Below are positions 1 through 11,444 of a stretch of 64,000 nucleotides of DNA, in pieces. This stretch comes from Colletotrichum lupini (Eukaryota; Ascomycota; Sordariomycetes; Glomerellales; Glomerellaceae). The DNA lies in NCBI RefSeq assembly GCF_023278565.1, contig NC_064682.1, positions 4,340,001-4,404,000 of the forward strand, read 5' to 3'. Both the position numbers and the translations under genes were made by a program. Position 1 is the first letter of the stretch. Each line of letters opens with the position of its first letter. The notes below the pieces were generated by a model. That model did no database searches and was not told the origin of the DNA. It saw nothing but the letters and a program-made list of their open reading frames with translations.

Positions 1-3000
1 GGAGGAAAGGAGAGAAGACGTCGAAGGTGACGGAAGAGGAAGGGGTAAAAGAAGCACCTCAGATGAAGGTAGTGGTGGGAGGGCTACGAGAATTAAAGAA
101 GAAGATCCCAGCAGTTCGGGGTGACCAGGATGAAAGACAAGTGAGGTACCTGTCGGCGGACGAAGTACACACAGCGTCAAGGAGCACGCCCCGGTGGGAA
201 AGATGGGACGGAATGGAGCTGGGCCGGGAGGGTAAGCATGGGGCAGGCAAATGAGTAGGTGCTTTCCAGTTTGGCCAGAAGAAGGATATTGAAAAATAAC
301 AGAACAAAGCAACTGGAATAAATAAAACAAAAAATGCCCACCCACCACTACCTCAGGGAAGGTACCTAGGTAGGGACTTCCGCAAGGCAAAGGCCAGCCA
401 ACAACAGCAGAGTGAATACCCTCCGCAGAATGCACCGAAAAGTCTCCAGGTCCAATGGGGCCAAGGTCAGAAAATCGAAACGTCCTGAAAAGGATGTCCG
501 CTGGCTCGCCGTACGTTGGCCAGTACGTACCTGCCCGGCAGGGATACGATTGCGGGACCTCCTTCCATTGCTTGGCTTGGCCCAGATGCCAGATGGATGG
601 AAGGGAAAATGCGACGGGTGATGTACCTTCCCACGCGGCAACACAGCAAAAGATACGAAGCTTGCAGCTCAAAGATACGAGGTACGTACCGCAGTACCGC
701 CGTACCTCTTTCTCACTCAGGTCTCTATGTACCTTACTGCGTAGAGTTCTGTCCCGTAGCGAGGATGACGCGCTCGACGGGGCCCACAAAGTCTCCAGAA
801 CCCCTAGCTCCCTTCTCTAGCCCTCTGCTCCTTCTCTCTCTCACTCTGTTGAACTTTGAAATGCGCAGGTACACTTCGCAGTACCTACCAAAGTAAAGTT
901 CCATGGAAGGCGTGGTGCTAATCCGGCAGGAAGAACCCACCACGTCCGCCGAATCGACGGTCGGCACCCTGTGACAGATGTATTTCAAGCAGGTGCGGAT
1001 GAGGTGTTTTCTTGCGCAAGTACTTCCAAGTTTGCGGACTTTGGCTCAACATCACTCCATCACTCCTTCAGCCTCGACTTGGCAGATGACTCTGACCGTT
1101 TGAGCGCATTTGCCAGCCTCCAAACTCCGCCAACAGGGGCGTAAGCACCGTCGAAATTGGTCCGCTGCCACGTGTTATTCGGTCCAACACAGCCGGCGCT
1201 GAGAAGCACCAAGCTCGCCATTCTCTGTAGATGTTCAGCCCCGGCTTTACATACATACACCACGAGACTTCTTACCATCACCGAGAGTCAGGGTCCAGCC
1301 TGTACGGCGCGGAGTTAATGACGAACTCTAGGCTCATAGACTCAAAGCCGCCCCGTTCACCTGATATGCGGGGGGTTTTCTTGAGCGGGACCAACAAACA
1401 ACCATACCTTAACCATATTCGAGAAGCTTTTACCGCCACATGCAGTCCGCAATATCTAGTATACAACGTCTGCAATGCTGACATTGAAAGTCGGACGCAA
1501 GTCCGCAAAGTCGGCCGTAAGACATTTCAAGTCCGATATTACAATGGTACACAGATTGATTTTTCGATCCACTCCAGACTAGCACCCATATAGATACAGG
1601 TATGACTGGAAACACAGGGTCTTGGTATACCGTCTTACTAGCCCAGACAAAAAAGGGACGGAGAAAGAAACGTCTGTATGTCTCTGTCATCCTGAGATCC
1701 AACAATCAAGTCGCAGCAGGGGCCCGGAACAATGCCCTGCGAGACTGAATCCTTGGTCCCCATCGGCATCTTGTCAATTCCCGAGGCCATGATACCAATT
1801 GCCCGTTCCCGGCGCAAGCAATACCATTTGGGTAGCAGATCGAGAGATGGAGGCCAGCCGCCAGGGAGTCTAGCCCTCCATTCGGGACTGTAACATGCCG
1901 TCTACGGATTACCATTTCCCTGCAGTTGCAGTTGCATACACTACGGACACAACAGCTGCTGCTGCAGGCTGCATCCAATCCTGGGGCACAATTGACATGT
2001 CATGTCGGATAGCACCAACAACAGCAACCCAATGCCAGCAGCATAGTATGTCAGGCTGTGTGGGCTTGCCAATCTCACCTCATCACGGATATCCATGGCG
2101 TAAATAGGGCAACGAACAACGAAGCACAGGTGTCTCGCACTCTTGGAACTCCAACTGTCCGTCCAAGACTGCCCATCCTGTCACCCTGAACTCTATGAGT
2201 ATCACAACTATTTTGTAAGCATCAATCTGAGCTTGTTTCCCCTCCATTTCCCAGCATCATGACAGGCACGGCGTAATTGACTTGGGTTGCCCCTCGAAAC
2301 GCCCTATCAGCCCGATAATCACCCAATGAGGCTGCTCAAACTGTACCGACAACAAGGTGAGAGAAGGTTCCATTGATTGAGGGTGTGAGTATCCACGACA
2401 GGTTGGATGGATGGCAGGAGAGACTGGCACAGCCCTGCTATCGGGTGTGATCAAGACTCCTTTTTCCACCTGGTTGAGGTACGTACATGGAATATTACCA
2501 AAGCAAACAACTTTGCAGTTCATTGACAGTCACAGTCAGCAATGCAGTAGTGAGCGAGTCTTAAGTCTTGGCCCTGTTCGATTTACGGATGTTCATACGA
2601 GCGGAGCACCAGCAAAAACGATGTCCACAGGGACCACTAAGAATGAAGGAGGGAGCATTCCCCATTGGGCTCCTGCGGCATTCGTACCTGTCTCTTCTCA
2701 TTTGGTTCATTCGTGAATCGTGGTTGCCAATTGGACGAGCAGCTGCCTCCTCTCGCAGACGCAAAGTGCCTTCTTTCCAAGATTGCCAGAGTTCACAAGT
2801 TCCCGCTCCCTCGGGCGGCCCCACTCATATAGTACGTACCCCCGCGATGGCCCATTGAAGAAGCAACAAGACCCGCTCAGCGTCCAATTGGAAATTTGAC
2901 ATGGAGCTAGAAGGGCGCGACTCATCGATACGTACCGCTCGCTTGACCACAAAAAAGGGGTGGTCGCCAACGAGCCGCAAGCGAGGCAGCCACAGAAGCG

Positions 3001-6000
3001 TGGTGCTTGCCTGTCTCGGGTTCTTCGAGCACCCCGACAACCCGCAGGCGGCAGGTCCGCAGGTGAGCCTAGCGATGTGAGGTGGCTCCTGCTTTCTCCC
3101 GACTGAACCCACACGGTACACCTGCGCCTGCCGGGACTCGCCATCCGTCACCGGCCACCGAAAACGCTTGACGTCCACGACACCACAAGTCCGCACCTAC
3201 AGACACTCTTGACGTGAGAAATTCGTCTCACCAATTGATTCATTTTCACCAATCCAACCTTACACGCACCAAGTGAATACTATGCTACCAATGGAGCTTG
3301 AAGTTCGCAGTAAGCCTTTTGTGCCTGAGACCTATCCATCGACATGTTCCGGTATGATGGCACGCTCAGAGACTAATGCTTTGAACACGTCTAATCAACC
3401 CTATGGATACAGCAAAAAGACAAACAAGCAGTTCGAACTCAGGGTAGTAAATATCTTTGCGCACTCTTCGGAAAAGATGCGCCTTGGCCCGATCCTGGCC
3501 ACGTCGCAGCCCGTTCCAACTGGGCGATCAGCACAGCCGATATACGACGATTTACGGCAAACGCACCCACCCCTGGGCCCTGGCCCGCCGCCCAACCGAA
3601 AACCTGTCCGCCAGATCTGCGTCTCTCAGATTCCCACATGCCTCGCCCACCGGCTCAGGGCCCAAGGGTCAGTGGGCGCTTCAACATCACAGACTTCGAA
3701 CAAGAAATGCAGTACTTTCTAGCCTTCAGCGCAACACAGACTACTCCACAAAGTAGACCCGTCCAGATTAGATTAATCAGCTTCGTCCGAGATCTGTCTC
3801 CCGGTTCCGACTGGAGTCATCCACTCCGACCGTCATGGTCTACCGGGCGGGCTGCACCAGTACTCCGAGATCCACGGCACATTCTTCCCCTTGTAGTCTT
3901 CGCCGGGTCACGCAATCCACATGGCATGACGGCAGCGAGCAACGCCAGACTAGGTATCAACAGCAGCCGCCGCGAGACAACGTCTTAGCGAAGTCTCACC
4001 ACTGAGAGAGTAAACAATAGACTTCAGACTTTGAGTTGTCCCTCCGAGCTCAGAGCCTGTCGTCCGTCTGCTGACTCGTCCCCACTCCCAACACCGCGAC
4101 CATCTAATTTTCGTCCCAAGCGACGTTTGACTACCTACCACGTCAAGGCTAAAGTAGTCACAAGCCAGGACCTTCGTTCACAAGAGCCTCCCGCCCTTAC
4201 ACCAGACGAGCGGAATAGGAAGTCAGGGAGTGGTCTAGTGTATAAAGCTCTCTAGGAACAGCCCCTACCTTGAGACTTCAGCAGTCACCAACATCCCACC
4301 ATCGGGGACGAACACCGAGTCCGATCCCGTCACTTGCGCTGCATCGTCCATGTCGTCACGGGCGTCTCTTCCCGAGGAATTTCATGGCGGCTCCGTGGTC
4401 TCGGGGTACTACCACCCGTCGTGACTTTGGCCGATTTAGATACTGTGATAGATGTCGGCGGCTGAGATCGACATTGGTAGTGTTGGATCACGATGGGCCG
4501 AGGTTTCTGATTCCCCGATGCGTGTGGTGACGCTTGAACAAAAAGATACCTACACGCGATCACGGCCCAATACCGATACCCCGGATCCGTCGCTACTGTC
4601 CGGCATGTGTTCCATCAGCAACCCCAAGTGCCAAATTTGGCGCATCATCACACTGATGTGACCACCCTAAGTGGCGGCTATTCACAGGCGGCAGGCGGCA
4701 GCAACTCCGGGAGGTACAAGGATGAAGGCATCCATCATCCAGTCCCAATTGTCGCCAAATGTCGATGCAAAGACGCAACAGGGTCTCTCAACTTCCAATC
4801 CAGTTTGGAATGTCACCTAGCAGCGGCAGCAGACACTTCAACAAAGCTGTTGACCCATGGGTGTTCTGGACGCCTGGTCTTGCCTCGAGCGTGCATGCCA
4901 ACTACCTTACAGTACACAATACGGATACCTCTTGTCGAGATTGCGCTGGCTCGTCTGTTAATATGTCTGCCGTATCCACAATACGAACGCGAATTCGAAA
5001 ACGGGACAGGAATCACTAATCAACGCGACTCGTCAAACTCGCCAAATCACTTTACCCCAACAAGGCAACGCTCATCAGCATTAGAGGCAACCCCCACAGT
5101 CAAATCTTACGTACCGCCCTTCACCCTTCGCGCAGCCAAGCAGACGCTGCGCAACGCGAGAAACGCACCGCCCGTAAAAACCACACCCGGCCGAGCCCAG
5201 TCCATCTAGCGCTGCTCGGCCCTGCAACCCGCACCACACCCGCTCCCTCTCTCCCTCTCTATCGGAACTGTGTGCGTCAGCCTGAGCCTGAAAACCCCGG
5301 CTCTTGGTGATCTAGCATCCAGTCGGACCAATTCATTTTTATAGCTTTCTGTCGGACTCCGGGATCGACCCGATTTCACGCCCATCCCTCCACATCGCTC
5401 AGAGAGGAAGACATTGCCGACCTCCGTCTTTTCCCGGCATCACTCATACTGCGTAGTCATCCGTCTGACAAAGTCACATCCGCTCCAGTACTGCCCTTGA
5501 TGAGATCCGACCATTGCCCGGACTCTCACAGCCAACAGTACTCCCCTATTAAGATTAGCGCAACCATCCCAGGCTTCTTCCCTCCGGCGGAAGCTTCTCT
5601 CCACTATTGACAACGGATGATGAACCTGGAGAAGACCTTGCACTGCGCATCGGCAGCAGCACGGTCTTAGTAGCACCATTAAGTTTCTGCTATGTTTGAC
5701 AATCAGTCAACTGCATCGAGAGCCTCGGAATTCACGTGCAGACTTTGTTGCCATTGCCCTAGACTCAACCTTCTTCACTTTCTCGTACACGCCCTACTCT
5801 ACCTAAGTCATGTTGATGTTGATAACCTCGCGGCAGACGGAAAGCGTATCAACGGCCCCATATAAACATCCGGAGCTAAGATTGTGCTTACCCCAGGTCC
5901 GGACCTGATCGGACATAGGCCTCACCACGAGCCCACATCTACACCAAAGACAAGCAAGCACCATCCGAACCAGTCGAGCTCCGCCCCCGCAACTTGGTAG

Positions 6001-8027
6001 CGGTAAGCTGTTCAGATGGGTCAAGGCTGATGCTGTCCCAAAGGGGAACGACCGAGTCGTGTGATGACTGATTGTGCATGTGCTCGGAAACCTCGGCCTG
6101 CATATCATTCGTGGTAAAACGCAGCAAGTGCCGCTGAGAGCCTGGTTTCAAGGCATAGGAATAAGATGCTGCGTTTCTCCAGACCACATCCGGCCCGCCC
6201 CGTAAGGTAAATAGCGTCTATATGGAGAAACTATTTGGGCAATCCACTCAGTTACACGCAGAGACGCGTTACCCTTGGCTGGTTCGTTCTACTTATGGCA
6301 TGAGTCGCGTCGCCCTTGACAGCCTCAATGGAGGATAACAAGGTTCAACGTCATACCAATCAACGTTTGTCGTCATGCTTGGCAACTCGCCCATCAGCTA
6401 CCTCGAAGTTCAGGCCTGAAACAAAGCAACATCACTGCTATTCCACTTATCAGCGAGCAGTCAATTACAGCCGATAAGCCGACTCAGCAGTCAGTCTGGC
6501 GGGATCCCTGGTTCAGTTGTGACAGACGATGCCCTGTAAACCCCAAGTTCAGACCGTCGTAATTCCGCCTGATTAATAGAACGGCCTTTGTGTCTCGTCT
6601 CATTTGGCCGAATGTCGTTCTCTTTCGTGGTGACGGCACTCTTGTATATGCCATGTCGACCTATGTGTCACCACCTACAGATATTTGTGTCATGACAGTA
6701 AGCGGGCGATGAGATAAATTTTGTGATACTTCTTGATGCGAAGCGTGTCTGTCGCATAGCACCTCTAGAATCTTGGAGCTGGATAATGTAGAAGATGAAA
6801 CCGATGGAGAAGCCTCCTCTTTCTTCAATATGACTATTGATTCACTAGGACTGCGTACCTTGTTCGACACGTATGGATACGTGCCTAAGTCAGGATCTCG
6901 TACTGGAATATATGTCGTTGTCGTGCCACTCAAGCGCTCTTAGACGATAAAAGGAATTTAGCTCCTTCCATCGACCCAGTGTCTGACTTCAAGGATGACG
7001 CTGTTCTGTCCGAAGCCATGAAGCTCAGACCTACCAGACGGACAGCATCGAACGCGAGACCTGTAGAGTGAATGGGATACAGGATACTGCTGACTTTTCC
7101 ATGTCTAGTACAACTTCCAGCCGAACCACCCCTATCATAGCTTCGTGGCGTTGGTCTGAGATTGGCATAAGCTATGGCAATTGGACCACACCGCTATTCA
7201 AAGGCTGATGATTTGTGATATCAAAGGCCGTGCTTGGTGAGAAGACTCAGTGCCCGGTGCTATCACACGAAGCGGGTGCCTGATGTTGAGAAGCCATCAG
7301 CTCGTGCCTCTAAAGTTAGTCAAGTCGATAGAATGATCAAGCTTCAGTACCCAAACGCTGAGAGTCGCTGGTTGCATTGCTTCTTGGTTGAGGTGATTGT
7401 TCTGTGGTGAGTAGTCGAAGGTTGCCGTGGATATCCTAAGTCATGGTAGTCCTAACGAGGCATGTATGGCTACATGATCAATGCTACCGAACTATATGGT
7501 ATTTTCTTCGAATGAGGTATTCTATAGTCGTCATTGATGGTTGTATGCTCCAACGCCCATGACGATTTCGGGTAATATCACTTAAGGTATTACAGGTTGT
7601 TACACATGATTACACATCAACTCATCCATGATCACCTTGAACGGTAATGCGCAAAGGATATAAACTAACCTAAGATCCCAAACATGCTATGCACGATGAA
7701 TGTGATGCGTATCCACATAAGGCTATTGCGATTTAAACAGCCTATGCCTGGAAGCAGTAGGCTTGTAGAACCGCAATATTTCGCCGACAAGCAGCTGATT
7801 TCACTTGGGTAAAGTATGTGGTCTTGCTTTCAATGAATTCTGCAGTCAAGAATTCCATGGTGTCTTTCTTGAATGGTATATTACCTCAAGCTTACTTGTT
7901 TTACTCAAGATGACAGTATGGTTCTCTGCAGGCCTTGCAGCAACATGAACCGGAACATCCATATGACAAGACTATAACGACACCACCAAGTTCCACTATT
8001 CGTAACAGCAGACCCTCCTTGGGCTAC
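1..8027. other. Gene-poor stretch, ordinary composition
   Basis: I see no convincing gene here. Open frames are short, overlap on both strands, mostly lack ATG starts, and show no recognisable domain. The sequence is not RIP-like: CpA and TpG are common, unlike the transposon copies. It contains several copies of a short palindrome (GGTACGTACC and near forms at 532, 681, 2477, 2831, 2928). It could be a long regulatory region of a gene left of the window, hold non-coding transcripts, or contain genes too fragmented by introns to recognise by eye. Confidence 0.5.
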
Positions 8028-9947
8028 CTAGTATCCGTACAAGTTCACATTCTCCGTGGTGGAGGCCCGAATCCTCCGGTTCTCCCTGACAAGCAAGACA
8101 CGAATCCACCAAGCGCAGAGAATCGAGAGCAAAGCGAAGCCAGCAGAGGCACCGAAGCCAATGGCGTAGCGGGGCTCGTCGCTCTTGGGCCAGAGGTAGG
8201 CACCGTAGATGTAGCCAATCTGGCCGCCGACGTTGGTCATGGCGAGGACGACTGCCTTCTTCTCCTTGGTCTGTGATAGCGTTGAGGAGGCCCAGCCAAT
8301 GATGACGGAGTTCACTACGCAGAGAGTCAGAAAAGATGTGGATATTGAAGGGAATGGACAGGAACTAACCGGCATAGGCTCCCATTGGGAAGATGAAGCA
8401 GGCAACGTAGCGAGCCGCCGTGTTGAGTGTGGAGGCAGCCACCACGAAACCGAGAATCGCGACGCCGAGGCCGACCGTGATGTGCCATGTTCTCTCGTGA
8501 AGTCTGCCGGAGCTCCAGCCGAACAAGATACCCGCTGCACCGGCGAAGATGAACGGCGGGCACGTCATGACGAGGGTGATGGTCGTGTTGAAGCCGAGAG
8601 TCTTGACAACAGTCTGGTTCCCGTTAGCCATGTACCTCCAACCACCCAAAATGAGACAAGAGTACGTACGGGGAAGAAGGAGTTGAAACTGCAAGCACTC
8701 AAATGGAAATTCTGCATCAAACAGAACAACCACGTCCTCTTGTCCTTCACAGCCTGCTTCAGCCCATCCATAGCAGAAGCCTGCTTATCATCCGAGTCGG
8801 ACAGCTTATCCTTCTCCATACGGGAGTGAGCGAGCTCGCGCTCGCGGTCGTTGAGCCAGCGCGTCGTCAGGGGCGTGTTGGGGAGGAGCCAGAAGCCGAA
8901 GAGGGCGACGAGGCCCGTGGCGGCGCCCTCGACGATGAAGAGCCAGCGCCAGCCTGCGATGCCGTTGAGGCCGTCCATGCCGGCGAAGATGCCGGCTGCG
9001 ATGAGGGAGGAGAGGCCTGTTGCGAGGATCTGAGCGCAGTAGAGGAGGGCGATGCGGGAGGCGACCTCTGTGGGGGGTGTTAATTGATGATCAGAGAGAG
9101 AGATGAGGGGGCTGACCTTTGCGGGTGTAGAAGATTGATAGCATGTATGTTGCGCCTGGGTAGAACTGTTCCCGTGTAAGTGAAACTCTGTGGCTCGAAT
9201 GGGATTTGGCATGACTTACAGGAGCTTCGGTGATACCGAGGAAGAATCTGCAAGCAACAAGACCTCCGTAGTTCTGGACAAGTGCCGTGCATCCTAGATG
9301 TCTGTTAGACTTGGTGGCCACGTTGTAATTTGACAGATTTCATACCTGAGACGACAGCCCAGATCAACATCCATGCGCTCATGTACATGCCGGGTTGAAT
9401 CCTGGTGATCAACATGTTGGACGGAATCTGCATGAGAACGTAGCCCACGAAGAGACTATGATGCCGTTAGTCGCAGTCCTCCTCTGCTATCCTTTACCAA
9501 AGTCTCTTTTCTTACATTGAAACTGTGGTATTGAATTCGGTTCCAGACATGCCCAAATCCTTCTCCAAGTTGTTCAGTCGTGCCTGAGCAATGGCATTGC
9601 GATCGACGTAGTCTGATTGGTCAGTCAGGTAATCTGATGATGTGATCTCGAGCGGGGAATCGTACTCAAGAAGTACATAATACAGAGTGTCGGCTGTTTG
9701 AAGGAGTCGTTAGATCTTGAACAAGCCTCGGTGTTATCAAGAGATATTGAAGACTTACCATGATCCGCCAATCTAGCTTCCGCACCAGCTTGATCTCCTC
9801 TGGGTCGGTCTTCTTCGCGGACCCGGTCCAGTCGCGGTTCTCCTCATCCTGGGGGATAGGCTTCTCGTCCATGATCACGCTGTCAACCGTATGGATGGCA
9901 TGCTCTTCGCGCTCCACCGAAGGTGAACGCTTCTCGCTCGCACCCAT
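8028..9947 (-). CDS. MFS transporter, anion:cation symporter (Dal5/allantoate permease-like)
   Basis: Plasma-membrane major facilitator of the anion:cation symporter type, a family that moves small organic anions such as allantoate, nicotinate or similar acids; the substrate cannot be read from sequence. Nine exons on the minus strand: 9759-9947, 9666-9693, 9516-9612, 9346-9455, 9220-9293, 9117-9165, 8670-9067, 8370-8613, 8028-8314, joining in frame to 491 residues, normal for the family. Family hallmarks seen: a hydrophilic N-terminus ending KLDWRIMP, then LNYVDRNAIAQARL in the first membrane segment, GITEAPFYPG after segment 4, and GWRWLFIVEG near segment 6. About twelve hydrophobic segments follow. 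The ATG at 9947 is the first in frame; upstream triplets are not ATG. A 1.5-kb gene-free region lies upstream and probably carries its promoter. Domain call firm, substrate unknown. Confidence 0.9.
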
Positions 9948-11444
9948 TGTAGATTTTGCTGATATTGATATCGTGCTCGGGCCGTATTGTGCGCCTAGCA
10001 AAGTCTGCTTTTCGGGGTTGGGGGGTTGTCAGAAAAAAGAGGGATCGGCGGGGCTAAACTCTGCGGTGAAGAGAGTTGCGGTCTAAGAAATAAGCATAAA
10101 CGAAGATGGAGTCACGGCTTCTTACTTTGTTCTGCCAACCAACCCAAAGTGCTGGACAATCAGCAGGAACGTGGTATTTATGAACTTTTCAAGACTGTTG
10201 CATCGTTGATACCCCACGCAAAGGTCATTTCTACGAGTGATCCCCGAATCCGGGGTAACTGGATCAGCGGGGGCAACATTTGAGATCCGGTGCGTTTTAG
10301 AGGATAGCTGGGGAAACGACCCATGGGGAAGGGACCAGATTGCGACAGATTCCAACAAGTCGGAGCCGCGTGTCTGGGCAGCAAACGCGGGGTTCTCGGG
10401 GGTTAGATTTAGGATCCGAAGGGAGAAGAAAGAAAGAGGCGGTCGATGGGAATGGATAAGGGCAAGGGGGGCTGCGATGAGACAAGCCGTCTGGAGGATG
10501 AGCAGGAGATAGCGTGCGAGGACAAGAGTCAGTCAAACCCACGAAGCACCAACACCCGCCGCCACTGGAGAGGTTGGAGTTGGTCAGCCACTGCAACTGG
10601 GGCGTGAGCAGCAACCCACAGCATCCAAAATGTGGGAATGGGGAAATGGAGCCCCGCGTGCCAAGGCCCGAGGGAATGGAAACTGCTGGGGCTAGCTTGG
10701 GGTTAGTGACATTAGGGCCAGTTGCGTTGGGACTCTGAGACCGGGGATATGGAGAGCTGTGTGAAAAGGATGAATATGGTTCGTTCGGAAACATGTAGGG
10801 TGGATCAGTGGCTCTCGAGGTGTGTGAACGGAGGCAAGGACAATGGATGGTGGACACCTGAGTGGGAACTTGGTTGTCAAGGACGATACATGCCATGTCA
10901 GTTGGGGATTACTGAACCCTCTCTGTTTCTGAGCGTCATGATGTTTGATGACAGGCGGAAATCTAGTTTGGCAGTGGTTGACAACCTGCTATCTCGGGCA
11001 TTGCCGTTGACGAGCTCTTGTAGCCACTGAGCAACCCTGAACTAAATCAGCAATCAAACCTACACGCCCAAATGGGTCTGGCTACGACGGGCTTTACGTC
11101 GAGTGTATTTTGTATGCATCTTCTATTCTCCCCAGAAGGTTCTAGCAACAGAACAAGGACTGCTTTGGCAAGTCACCGCAACTTGCAATTAGTAAAGATA
11201 TTGGTACGTTTACGGTCGGCGTGGTTGTAATTTGTGCTCCTCAGCAGATATTCGGATTATTTGAAGTTTTACAGCTTGAATGAGTCATCTACTGAAAGAA
11301 CTCAACTTATCCTTGTATGGTACCCTGTTTACATCAAAAGTCGCTTCTGCGACTCGCATTTGAATGTGCTGACTCATAATCCGTTCATAAGTGGCTCTGC
11401 CTTCCGTTCCATCATGTTGAGATCCAGCCGTGACGGCTTGAAAA
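9948..11444. other. Intergenic, promoter side of the MFS gene
   Basis: No gene supported. A 199-codon minus-strand frame (10297-10896) starts with ATG but is rich in Ser, Pro and Cys, has no recognisable domain and looks like chance. The region lies between the start of the transporter and the stop of the ankyrin gene, so it probably holds the transporter promoter and the ankyrin 3' end. Confidence 0.5.

Noticed and set aside
3273..3722. 149-codon plus-strand open frame
   Set aside because: Overlapped by frames of similar length on both strands; no domain, no family-like composition.
4607..5209. 200-codon plus-strand open frame
   Set aside because: Starts with GTG, has no recognisable domain, and resembles random translation of non-coding DNA.
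10297..10896. 199-codon minus-strand frame with ATG
   Set aside because: Low-complexity Ser/Pro/Cys-rich translation in the MFS upstream region; likely chance.
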